Source: Panicum virgatum
Taxonomy: Eukaryota; Streptophyta; Magnoliopsida; Poales; Poaceae
Direction: 5' to 3'
DNA: 64,000 nucleotides
Assembly: GCF_016808335.1 (NCBI RefSeq)
Contig: NC_053139.1
Location: 17,688,782 to 17,752,781 of the forward strand
Below the pieces are notes generated by a model that worked only from the letters and a program-made list of their open reading frames with translations, searched no databases and was not told where the DNA came from. A program made the position numbers and the translations under genes. Shown piece by piece: positions 24,001-35,400 of this stretch (positions are counted from its first letter, which is position 1; each line of letters begins with the position of its first letter).

Positions 24001-24569
24001 ACCTTGTTGGTGAACGCCGGGAGCCGGTTGCCGAAGTTGCGCAGGTAGAACCACCCTCGGGTCCACCCGGCATTGTTCGTCATCATCCTGTTGGGGATGT
24101 ACAAATTCCTCCAGGTTGGGCGCAAGTGGAGCATCAGACCGCCGGTGCGGGCGAACCTCTTCGGCTGGCCCCGCACGTTCTCGATGAAGAGCTCGCCGCG
24201 GAACAAATGGATCCATAGATCCCAGTGCACCTTGATCCCCAGATACCCATCGCAGACAGCGACGAAGACTGCCGCCTGCGAGATGGAGTTGGGGCCGAAG
24301 TTGTGCAGCTCCACCCCGTAGTACTCGCATAGCGCCCGCATGAATCTGCCGACGGGGACGCCGAATCCCCGCACGTGGAGTCGCACGAGGCTCACGACGT
24401 AGCCCTCGGGGGGATTCGGCTCGGTCTCCTCCGGCCACAGGGGAATCCACGCCGGCCGCTCCGAGTTGATGTTCACCGGCAGCAGCCTGTCGGCGACCAG
24501 CTGCTCCAAGACTGTCGTGGTGGCGGTGGACTTCCCCCACGACAACGGCTCCTGGACATCCGACATCAC
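21023..24569 (-). pseudogene. Antisense five-exon gene of the gypsy element (plant 'gypsy-type transposon' domain)
   Basis: On the - strand, exon 1 (24569-23652) encodes a conserved globular domain (RPAWIPLWPEE, GFGVPVGRFMRALCEYYG, FVAVCDGYLGI) that matches the domain annotated in grasses as a putative gypsy-type transposon protein. Canonical GT-AG boundaries give four short introns of about 64-78 bp (23651-23582, 23040-22977, 22076-22000, 21501-21433), with donors GTAAGT or GTAGGT. Exon 2 is a Lys/Glu-rich, acidic segment; exon 4 is heptad-like, Gln/Glu-rich (coiled coil likely); exon 5 ends with a conserved helical block (STFRLGVLRALSVASTHYIMD). Several in-frame stops in exons 3 and 4 are TAG, so this copy is dead. 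The function is unknown; similar antisense genes occur in large grass gypsy elements. Phases of all junctions were not fully checked. Confidence 0.75.
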
Positions 24570-27434
24570 TGCGAACTACAGGGGAACGTGAGGAAGTGAG
24601 CTCTACGAGGGCTAAGGTGCGCTCTTCACTCTCTCCTTCTTCCTCCTCTCGCTCTCGGCTTTGGGCTCAGGATGCAGGGGAGGCGGAGAAGGCAGGGGAG
24701 ACGAAGGCAAAGTGGCCAGGTGAGCCCAAACAAACCCCTTCCTCGCTTTTATCCATCAAGATGGGCGGATTCGCCGCCGCAGCCTGAATCCACTGCATTG
24801 AATGCGATAGATTTTGCTGTCACTGATAGCTGGGCCCCACGACTGCGGAGTCTCCCACGCGCGCACTTGGCAATAATTACGGCGCGGTAACCGACGGGCA
24901 CGACGCAACTGTAGCACTGTTCCATCCGTCAGCCGCCGCCCACGCCTCTTCGCCTACCCGAGGCAGCCGCCTGAAAAGGCACGCCCGCACTGCACCGCAC
25001 GTCCCAGGCCACGTCGCCCATGACTAGCGGAAGACCCGCGCGCACGACCTGCGACTCCACGCCGTTTGCAAACCGTGACGGAATATTCCCTTCGGGGGCT
25101 CTTCACCCTCGAAGGAACCTTATTCCGAGGCCTTACTGATCAGGGGTTCGAAGCCTGGCCCGTCGAGGGTTCGACAGGCGCCCCAGATCACTAGAGACAG
25201 GGGCTGCATGGATGGGCCATACAAGCAACCCTCGAACGCGGAGTTCGAGACATCCTACGCAGTGTTCAAGGCCAGTCGAGGGTGCCTAGCAGGGGGATCC
25301 CATCGAGGGAGAGCATCGAGCCCTCAGACTCTATCGAGGGTCCGAGCCCCGCCTAGCGAACCTTTGCAAGCGCTTTATGTGATGTGTCCACGGACCACGA
25401 GCCGACCCTTATCGAATGGGGCACAGACGTCCACTTGAACTACCCGATAACAGCTCACTGAAGCAGCCATAGCTCGCGGCCCGGGCATGGGGAGCATGGT
25501 GCGCTTCACCCCTCCTCCCTGCGGAAGGGCGACGAGGGTCATAATAAAAGTCGAGGGTCCCCTGAACGCCTTCACGCAGGCCAAGGCTCGGGGGCTCCTC
25601 GCACACCGCGGCCTAGGCCGCACCCTCGAATGGATCGACAACCATCGATTGTGAAGTTCCATGTGTTTAACCAAAACCCCCACTCTTAACGCGCACCTGC
25701 CAGATGGTTCAGCATGACTCCGAGTCGCTACGCCAGCATGAAAAACGCTGAGGCCGGCTGAAAGGAATGCCAATGCCGGCTGAAAAAGACGCTGCACGGC
25801 CACCCCAGTAAAGCAACCAAGCAGGATGACGTTTATAGCCCTTGGACGAGTGCGAACACTCCTCCAAGGCCTCAGGGGCTCCACCCGCGGGTGCGCTGAC
25901 GCGCCCCCACGAAGGGAACTTCACACATTCGAAGACCAAAATCCTCTGCAGGCCTGCTTGGACGCCCTCAGTAGCACGACGTCGACATGCCCAGCGGCGG
26001 CACCATGGTGCTCGAGGCGACTACGACCTGCATAGGCAACTCGGAGTGGCCACCTCACTGCTTCTCCAGCGACAAACCCCGACCCTGGATCAGACTGCTC
26101 AAACAATGCTCCCCGGAGCACCGTTGCGCCCCCGCCGGGCAAACCAAGACTGCCGAGGTTAGTACCCGAGTCACACCCTCGAAGGGTTAAGCCTCTGCAG
26201 GGCTGATGCTCACCTTTACACCCTCGGTCATCCTCTCCGCGAGGAACAAGGAGACTTCATTGCTCTTTGCAAACAAAGATTACAAAGGGTCACCGGCTCG
26301 AAGCCGTCGAAAGGTACAAACGCATTGCCACCTGCATGGCAATTTTTCCTGTCTTGGGGAGGAGCGGGCACCGATGAAGAGCACCGAGTCCTTGGCCGAC
26401 ATTACAACAAGGCTGCTCGGGATTGTGAGGAGCAGCCCCCAGACCACACAGGTCCGGCGGGATGCCCTCCTCGCAAGCTTTCTTCTAACGTCTCCTCCAC
26501 CGAAGACCTTGCGGGGGGTCAAGCTGGCGGACAGCACCCTCTGCACCATCTCCCCGAGAGCGACATTGTCGCCAAGAGGGACGATGCGAAGAACGGCCAC
26601 CAAACCTGGCGCCGATGCCATGGTCAGGCGTCTCAACGTCCCTTCAGGTTGAGGGACATCGCAGAAGCAGGACCCCACAGACCCAATGTTCTTCTGCTAA
26701 TCCCACTGAAGCCGAGGGACGGTGAGCACGTCCTCTCCAGCTTTCCCCCGCCGCTCGCAAGCATTCTTCTAACATCAAAGCCTAAAGAAGCCAGGCCACC
26801 CCGTCCGGGGGACGGCCGTGAAAGGCAAAGGGACACATTACGAAACTTAGGCGAAGCTAGAAGTAAGAGCGGGGAAGTTGGAGAGGAAAAGGAGTCCCAC
26901 GACCCCTATTTATAGCTGCGCCGGATGCCAAGCTTTAAGCCTGTCGCAAGGGGAAGGCTTGGACCGCCCGTGATGGTGCGGCACCCCACGAGCGAAAGCT
27001 GCCCTCGGTTACCGTGCTGAGATGTGACTAGACAGGGCAAAGCCGAGCCCCTGGACGCTGAGCAGCGCAGCATCGGCGCTGACCGACTGCTCTCGAACGA
27101 CGCGCCGCAAGGCAACCAGGGAAAGCAGGGCTGAGACTCTGAACATGGGACAGCGCAGCAATAGCACCGGCTGCAGAGCAGCAGGCGCCGTAATGACCCT
27201 GGCCTGCTCAGTGCGCTGACGCGTCTCATCGCAAAAACAAAACAAGTAGGGGCGCGCGCCTCGGAGTACATTTTTTGCAGGCGCACTACCCCGACCGACG
27301 AGTTGTCACGTCCACCAGGCAAGCGCACGGACGCGCCCGGCGGGAACGCGACGCCGATCGGTCATATCAAGGGGAAAATCGCCAAAATACCCTTTGGCCG
27401 AGTCCCCTGACTCGACCAAAGGCTCGGGGGCTAC
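24570..27434. other. Right internal region of the gypsy element
   Basis: No credible gene. It should include the promoter of the antisense gene (just right of 24569). It is studded with CCCTCGA/TCGAGGG words and ends with a purine-rich tract AAAGGCTCGGGGGCTAC (27418-27434) right before the 3' LTR, the likely polypurine tract. Open frames on both strands overlap each other and are probably spurious. Confidence 0.5.
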
Positions 27435-28792
27435 TGTCGGGTACCATGATTAGGGGCACCCTAATCAGGGGACTAAAATTGCCCTAAAAACGCAAACACG
27501 TGTTAGGCAACCGGGCCCACGAAGGCCTACAGCTTCCTTCCAATCTGAAAGAAAGGAAAGGACTCAAAGAAGCTCAACACGCGGCCCACGTTCGCAGTGC
27601 GGCCCATCCGCACACCCTCGGACCCGCGAGGCGATCTCCGCCTCGCTCGAGGCCTCCCCGCCGAAGCCCACGACTGCGCCCCGCGCCTCCGCCTCGCTCG
27701 AGGGTAGTGAGCCTACCCTCGGGGGAGCGGATCGTCTCCGCCTCGCTCGAGGGTAGCGAACCTGCCCTCGAGAGAGCAGAACGTCTCCGTCTCGCTCGAG
27801 GCCACCCCTCAACGGAAAAGGACAAACGACCCTTCCGCTCACCCGCCCGCCATATGGAGGCCTTAAATTCCAACCACTCCTCCACAGCACCCAGGTCAGA
27901 CGGCGTCAGTCCTCCATTCCTCACAGTGGCTGTGACCGGGGTCCCGTCCGCCAACTTCGGTCACTGCTCCGCCATTCCGGACGCTGTGGCGACATTGTGG
28001 GAACCTGCGACGCAATGCAAAACATGCTCGGTACTGCTCCAGCTACTGTACTGCCAACTCTCCATACCTCCTTCAGCCTTTCCCCTCCGTGGAGCCCTAG
28101 AACGGCATGGGCACAACCCTCGGGAGCGGCTCTTGCTTTGACCAGGATAAGACCCTGGCCCGTAGGACCCTTGGAACGCCGCCACGCCACGCTTGGAGGA
28201 CGGTAGCCCCTACAGAAACGACCACGCCGCCCGCTGGAGCTATAAGGATGCCGGCGTGATCTCTGCAAGGCCAAGGACGATGCCCAAGACGACTGCCACG
28301 TCCGGCGCCATACCCCACAGTGTACTTCCCACAGTGCTTGACCACTGCACCCCCGCGATTCGGGGAGAAGACGACGACTTCCACGATCCACTGTGCATGT
28401 ACACCGTCCCTCCTTGTGTCTATAAAAGGAGGTGGTGGACTTTCCCTTAAGGAGGCCGGCTCATTCGGTAGAACGCAACTCTCGGCACTACTTACAGAGC
28501 ACATACGCTCTTCTGAGCCCCGGTATTGGCACTAGCCCCAATCAACTCTTCCTCTAGCATAGACCTGGGAGCTTCCCTCCCTCTCTTGCCTCGCTTGTAC
28601 CCCTACTACAGGCACCCCCCGTGCAAGACAGTACAGTGCTCTCGCACACCCCTTTGCTGGACGTACGGCCCCACGGCCGGAACCAGGATAAATCCGTGCG
28701 TGACTGTGTTGCCTCTTGCATCAACATCTGGGACGAGGAACACACAGTATTATCATTAGTTGGGTCCGGACCGCCGCGTCAGGATACCGACA
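27435..28792 (+). repeat. 3' LTR of the gypsy element
   Basis: 1358 bp, TGTCGGG...CCGACA. By eye about 14 substitutions separate the first roughly 215 aligned bases from the 5' LTR, so the insertion is much older than the copia element in PGG copy 2. It has an extra CTCGCTCGAGGG repeat unit near 27690-27760 and an extra segment near 28630-28690 relative to the 5' LTR. Confidence 0.92.
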
Positions 28793-28898
28793 TTTGTAGA
28801 TCCTAATGTGTCGTAAAACAGTATATATGTTGCTAATAAGGTAGTAAGATACGCATCATTTGCCTATGCTTTGCGTATTGTACTAATAATTTTTAAGT

Positions 28899-28928
28899 CC
28901 CGTAGCAACGCACGGGCATAAACCTAGT
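28899..28928 (+). mobile_element. Helitron 3' terminus
   Basis: A stem CCCGT...ACGGG (28899-28903 with 28912-28916) is followed 7 nt later by CTAG and then T (28924-28928). This is the standard Helitron 3' end, and CCCGTAGCAACGCACGGG is its common grass form. The gypsy element lies just left, so it probably inserted into this Helitron. The 5' end was not found. Confidence 0.65.
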
Positions 28929-29760
28929 AATTATTCTAATGTTAACTCTATGATCATGACAGACAAAGAAAGAAGATCCAACCAAGGTGTGTTCTGTTCC
29001 CCGTTCCAATTCCTAGTCTGTTTACACTTGAGCGGACTCGCGAGTCCTCTGTTTACTCCCCACGCGCCGGCTCGGCCTTCGTGGTATTCTGGCCGGGCGA
29101 CTCGGGCTAGATGCCGCGAGCGAGGGGCCCCAGCGCTGCGTGTGCCCGCTCGGTGGGTGCTCGACGAAATGCCGGACCGGGGCGGCGGGGCCGTGGTGTG
29201 GTGGTTCGCCGTCCCAACCGCGCTCGCCAGGTGCTCGAGCCGTTCGAGCGAATGCCGTGGCGGTAGGCGTTGCGGCCACGGCGCCCCCGCCCGAGTCGCA
29301 GCACCGGGACACGGACTCGGGGGCTGGCCTTGTGCCCCACCCCACGTGCACCGACGCCTTCGCCCTCCGTTGGAGCCTTGGAGGAGAGCGCGACGGCGAC
29401 GTCACGATTTCTCCGCGCCGGACGAGACGAGCGGAGCGGAGCGGAGCCTCGACGCGCAGCGGAATCGTCAAGGAAATGCCCGCCCACGGCAGGCGCGGAG
29501 ACACGGCGGAGCCCAGTGGTCTGTGGTGGATGTCCGGTCTGCGACGCCACGCGGTGCACGGGACGCGGAGGTCCTCCGTCCGTCGTCGGGCGCCACGCCG
29601 CCACCAGTCAGTCGCTCCAACTTGCGGTGGACTTGGCTCGGCGCGACGTGCAGATTCAGCCAGCCTGCCTGGTTGGACTTCGTCGCAGCCTTCCTTCCTA
29701 TACTATTCTGGCGACTGGTGAGTACTGGTGATGGAGGAAGTAAAAAAAAAAACTCAGGCG
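28929..29760 (+). pseudogene. GC-rich PPR-like fragment upstream of PGG copy 2
   Basis: A 288-codon frame (28950-29816) and overlapping frames on both strands occupy this GC-rich block. At about 29144-29180 one frame reads ARWVLDEMPDRGGG, and near 29228 another frame gives ARQVLE...ERMPWR; both look like PPR repeat cores. The order of PPR-like words followed by the PGG gene is repeated at all three PGG loci. No complete repeat is preserved and no product is claimed. Confidence 0.3.
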
Positions 29761-30758
29761 CTCCTACAATATTTCATATTAGAAACTCGAAACAAATCAA
29801 CTCTGAATTTGACTAGTCTAGCTCCATGTCACCAACTTGTTGTCTCTTCTTCAGTGCTCTTAGATTTTAGCTGGGGCAGTAGCATCATTTGTCCTTTCAA
29901 GGAAAAACACACTTGCAAATCAATAAATGGCATGGTTGGTGGCTGGTCACCGTGGGGTCTAGGGAGCACCCTTCCCTTTTGGGTCACTGTATGGGGGCAT
30001 TGACTTCACCTGGTCTTCTTCCTTTGCCATATTCTTTTCTCTGCTTCCTCTTGTTCACACCTTCCACGGTTCTTCAATGGCTAAGCTTCTTGGAGCCCTT
30101 ACAGGTGTGTTCGCCAGTCCGAGCAGCCATCTGTCACTCTATATGCGATCTTAAATTTGCAACCTGGGCTACGAAGTGATCATATCATATAGCTGCTGGG
30201 ATGTGTCCATGGAACTTCTTGATGGGCAATGCAATGTCTTCCCCGTAGGTGTGTCTTCCTTTTCCTTCCTGTGTGTTTTACTTAATTTGATTTGAGTTGT
30301 GAACCTGGATGTAGCTTAGCATTGCCAGTAGCTTACGGTTTCCGGTTAACATCTTTCATGATTGTGGTATGTACTGTAAAACTTCTGACATTTTTGCTTG
30401 CAACATGCTATTTGAGAACTATTGTGGTATATATACACTGTAGAACTTCTAAATATTTTTTTTGCTGCGGATTCTAATTATGGACTGGGCCTCCCTTGTT
30501 ATTAATCTCACTCTTTTGTTTCTTAGCCACCGAAGCATACAAAATAATTCATAGCTACTGTTTAGTGTCTTTATGTTGGTAAGAGTGAGTGAGTGACTTT
30601 ACCCTTCACCAAGTCTTCTCTTTTTCCCGTACCCATTCTTTTACAATTGTTCTTCCATATATCAGAACAACTCTTGAGTAATCTGTGACTCTGAATCTTC
30701 CAGATATCTTCTCACATCCAAAGAGTTGTATCATGCTGCTACTAATGGGAAGTGCCAT
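29761..30758 (+). promoter_or_regulatory. 5' flank and leader of PGG copy 2
   Basis: Non-coding. A GAAGCATACAAAATAATTCAT word near 30532 recurs before copy 3 (near 50876), and the CAGATATCTTCTC block at 30701 recurs before all three genes. These shared leaders show that each duplication carried upstream sequence along. A 5' UTR intron ending at the CAG is possible. Confidence 0.35.
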
Positions 30759-32433
30759 ATGGCTACTGCTGTGCAAACAGGGCATGCTGTTGCTCCAACT
30801 GGCACCACAATTACTCCAGGAGCAGGCAATGATGAGATTGAAGACAGCAACGCCCATGGAAATAACAATAGTTCGAATTCCATGGTCACTGGCCTTGGTG
30901 GTGGCAGTGGCAAGGGGCAGGATTCCATGGATGATTCATCCAGGAGGTTTTTGTTAGTTGATAGAACCGATGATGATTTTGATTTCTTGTGGAAACTGCG
31001 GAAGTATTTGGTACTTCTTGGAATCTTAGCTGTTGGTGTGACATACAATTCTGGATTAACACCACCTGGGGGATTTTGGAATAAAAACAAGGATGGCCAT
31101 AAAGCTGGTGATCCTGTCCTTCATGTTGAGTTCTCCCAACGGTATGAGATATTCTTCTACTGTAATGCAACAGCCTTTGCTGCATCTCTTGTCTTAATAA
31201 TCTTGCTTCTAAGCAAGAATGTCACAAGGCAGAAGTTATGGCTTCGTTCAATGCAATTTACAATGCTATTGGACCTATTTAGTCTGATGGGGGCCTATGC
31301 TTCTGGGAGCTGCAGGGCTCTTAAGTCATCCGTCTACACATGGGTTCTAGTCATTATTGTTTTTGCATATGTTTTGATTCATATCCTAGTATCCACAAGG
31401 TTTGTTCCAGAAACATTCAAAACGACAATGAAGGCGATGGTAAATCAAACTCTATCCAAGTTGGGCATATGTGATGTGGAAACAAGTAGTCATCAAGAGA
31501 AAAGGAACCTTGAGGAAGCTCACAAGTTTATTCTGATGCTTGTAACTTTTGCTGCCAGTGTCACATACCAAGCAGGGTTGAGTCCACCAGGTGGCTTTTG
31601 GGCTGAAAATGATCATATCTCAGTGCACCGTCCAGCTACTCCTGTTCTTCGCAGTCACTACCTGCGCCGTTATAATATCTTTGTTAGTTGCAATTCAACC
31701 TCCTTTGTGGCATCTTTGGTTACAATGATATTGCTTCTGAGTCCAGAACTGAGCAGGCATGGAATAAGGACCAAAGCAGTGCTTGTTTGCGTGGTGGCTG
31801 ACCTGTTATGCCTAATTGGTGCCTATGCTGCTGGATGCTGTAGGGATGTAGCAACATCATTCTTTGTCATGTTTAATATAGTCATAGTTTTGATCTGCAT
31901 TGGGTTTTTAGTTGGGATATTTGTTTACAAACCTGTAGCAGACTGGCTAGAGAATATCGAAGCCCACATTATGCGGTGCATGGGTGTGCTGAGTCGAGCA
32001 CTGTCACTGAAATCTAGGAGTAACAGATCAATCAATTCAAAGCCAGAGAGTTCTCATGGAAATCATCAGAAAGAATCAATCCATGTATCTGTTGTACCAG
32101 CAGAAGACAGTGCATGTGAACCAGAACTCCAGACTGCAGGCAATCAGCAAGTTTCAAATGCCACAGAAGTGGAATCCAGTGGGGAGTATCCACCTGAAGA
32201 CAATCAGAAGATAGAAAATACTGAATCACTCTCCAACTCTCAGAATCCATCAGACAATAGTTCACAATCAATAAACAGCAAGGATCCTGTGTCCAATCCG
32301 GAGTGTGAATTAACCGACTGCAAGCTAGTTGCAACCACGACAGAATCTCTGTCTAGCACAGAACATCCATCATCAAGCTGCCAGCAAAGGGATGGTATGT
32401 TTGCAGACATACAGATAGTTTCAGGTACGGAGC

Positions 32434-35400
32434 TGAAGCGTCCCCTCATACGAGGTGACTTAAATGTGATACAAATATCAGTCCCAGGAGGCTGATACAC
32501 ATTTATTCAACAGATGGTACAGTCACCGTCCAAACCTTCGAGGAGGCGAACACTCGATACAAACGATAATAAGTAAAAACACAGCTACGGTGATACACAA
32601 AGCACGACCCAGACAGTCTCCAGCTCGGGCTCAGAGTGATGCGCTAGTAGAATCATCTTGCAGAGGGCCAACACCACAGGCAAGGTTGGGGTTCGGACGC
32701 AACCTCTACTCGACGTCTTCAACAGCGTAGTCCGGATCTTCCTCTGAAGAAAACCATAAATATATATCGGGTGAGTACAAAAGTACTCAACAAGTCCAAC
32801 CCCATCCACGGAGGGGGGTAACACAGATATGCGCAGGATAAATCAAGGATAGGGCTGAGGTTTATTTGCGGTAAAGCTAGATTTTACACATGCAGGGGTT
32901 TAGTTTTGAAAAAGGTTTTCTTAAAGCAATTTCTCACTTAACCGAATAATGAGTGGGGTTGATTCTACACAAAGGATCCAAGTTTAAATGCTACCGGACT
33001 CCCCATCCGCAGTAGCTCACGGCACAACTGCCGGACACCTTCCAAAAGCAACGCACTCCATGAAAACATCCGTCCCAAAAGTCTAGTTGTGTGACCGAAT
33101 CGTAACTCGCTCAATACCGTGAGCACGGCTATTCGAATAGGTTCTACACTCTACAGAGGTGTGCAACTTTACCCACAAGTGGGGTACCACAGCACGATCA
33201 CCTTAGTGTCGGTGCAAATCCCATCAAAACCATTACCCACCTTAGTTAGACCTGACTAGCCAACACGGACTTCACCAAGGGGCCATTGACCTAACACTGA
33301 GGTTTAACCGGGGCATAAGTCACCACGACCTTATCCCTTCTCCTTGGTCACATGTTGCTCTCAGCTCTCCTGATGGCTATCAGACTAACTAGTGGGGTTT
33401 ATGCTAAGTCGTTGCCACATACAACGGTCGAGTGATTTGCACGATAGTTGAGTCAGGCAAGATGACACATCAACTCGGTCCTTAATTGTGACAGAATGGC
33501 TATCTCCCAACCTCCTTGCTCTACCACAATGGTACGAGCCTCCAACTCATGACAAACCACCCCGGGATGCCATTCATTCATCCCATCTTAATATTTTATT
33601 ATTTACAACCTAATTTCCCTTTTCTTAATACTCACACATTTTTCCTTTTATAAAGCATGTTGTAACCATTTTGAGTGTAATAAAACGAGTACCGGGTCCT
33701 AAGCGGCGCTTTAGCAGTGATTAACATCCATAAAGAATAAATCATATATAGACGTTAATCTAGGTGGTCAAGGAGTGGTAATAACAAATCAAGGGGTGGC
33801 TATCCAACCATATTTCAGCAGTAAAAGTATATACAATTTTGTAAAATAGGCCAATAGGTGTTTATAAAACTGGGTCGAAATATGCAATCAAAGGATGAGA
33901 TTGAACTTGCCGTCCTCAAAGCCTTCCGGGAGGTCCTGATCGAGGTACTGTCCTTCGGGTTCGGGGTCACGGTACTGATCCTCGCACACCTGTTCGCGGT
34001 ACTGCTTGTCGACGGGTTCTCCCTCATTCACACCGTGATCTACGGCGCACACAAACAAACACACAATAAATAAAAAGAAATAAACATTTTATCGTTGAGC
34101 TCGAATCGGAAGAAATTAAGATATGGAGATGGGAGTAATATTTTTAGGTGGTTTTCTAATGGCATGGCCGAAGTTATGTTAGAAATGGCGTGGTAAAGTT
34201 TCGGGGCAAACGGAGGATTTTTGGCGCATGAAATGATAGGCCGAAGAGGAGATTAGGGGCTAAATAAGGATCTGGGGGCCTATTTGTAATTATTTCTCGG
34301 AGTGACAGGACTTGAATAGAATTTTGGAAAACATTCGGGCTACTCTGGAAATTAGGCAGGGATCTACTCATAAATATTTTATATAGTGGACGGGCTTATT
34401 CATTAAAATAAAAAAGAGAGGGGCTTCCTTGTAAATATTTTTGAGAGAGAAGGGCTTGATTAGAATTCTAGAATTTATGAGGGCTATTTTAGAAAATAGG
34501 TAGGGTCTAGTTATAATTATTTTGTATAAATGAAGGGCTTGTTTTCAGTAAGATAAGAATGGAGCGGTTTATTTGAAAAGGTATTAGAGAGGAGGGGGGC
34601 TCTTAATGGAATAGGAAGGAAGGGGAGGGCCTAGGGGCAAATTTGCCCCTTCTTCGTCCTCCCGTCGGCAGGGAACAGAGGAGGGGGAGGCGCATGGCGG
34701 CGGCGCCGATTGCCGGCGCTGCGAGGCATGGCGGCGGCCGGGGAGCGGGGGGAAATGGAGAGGAGGGCGAGGGCATTCGATCCTCCCTCTCACCTCAAGC
34801 TGGAGTGGCGCGAGGCAGCCTCGCCGCGAGGGCGGGCGGAGGTGGCCGGCGGTGGGCTTGGAGGCGGCACTGCGAGGCGAGGGAGGGGGCTAGCGGCGGT
34901 GGGCGAGCTTGTGGGGGTGATGAGCTGCGCGAAGGCCCTATTTATAGGCCAAGCGAGGCAGGGGAGGGGCGGGGAGCGGTGGCCGGCTGGTGAGCTCCGA
35001 GGACGACGATTAATGGCGGCGGGGCCGGCGGTGGAGCTTAGGCGACGTTGGGCAGTGGCACGTAGTGGAGGTGAAGCGACGGGCGGGCAGGGGAGGACGA
35101 GCAAGTGGAGGGGGGCGGCGGCCAAGTGGGGTGGGCGGCTCCAGGCTCGGCGTGCCGCCCGAGCTCGGCGTTGTTGTAGCGAAAATGGCCTCTCATGCCA
35201 TATTTCAATATAATGTTTTGGCGATTGATGACACACGCAACACTTGAACGGTTAAACCGGTGGTGTGGCAACCTAAAAGAAATCAAGTCACCGGTTGAAC
35301 CGACGTAAGGCAAAATGTACTCATCGGTGCAATGACAGAGATGGCCTGCGGGCTAGGGTTTGGCACCGGATGAACCGACGATAGGAAGTTTGAATACGTC

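Larger units (their letters stand above)
11275..28792 (+). mobile_element. 17.5-kb Ty3/gypsy LTR retrotransposon with nested insertions
   Basis: Delimited by LTRs at 11275-12532 and 27435-28792, each TG...CA, and by the 5-bp duplication TTTGT (11270-11274 and 28793-28797). Order: LTR, primer-binding region, gag, protease, RT, then RNase H and an integrase tail (gypsy order), then a long region with an antisense multi-exon gene, a polypurine tract and the 3' LTR. The coding part is broken by TAG stops, a 1-bp deletion near 16090, a solo LTR at 16744 and loss of the integrase core. The antisense gene and the absence of a chromodomain suggest the Tat/Retand branch; this clade call is inference. 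Confidence 0.92.

Noticed and set aside
24600..27330. Several 100-200-codon frames in the right part of the gypsy element
   Set aside because: Overlapping on both strands without domain patterns; the region is the non-coding flank of the antisense gene and LTR.
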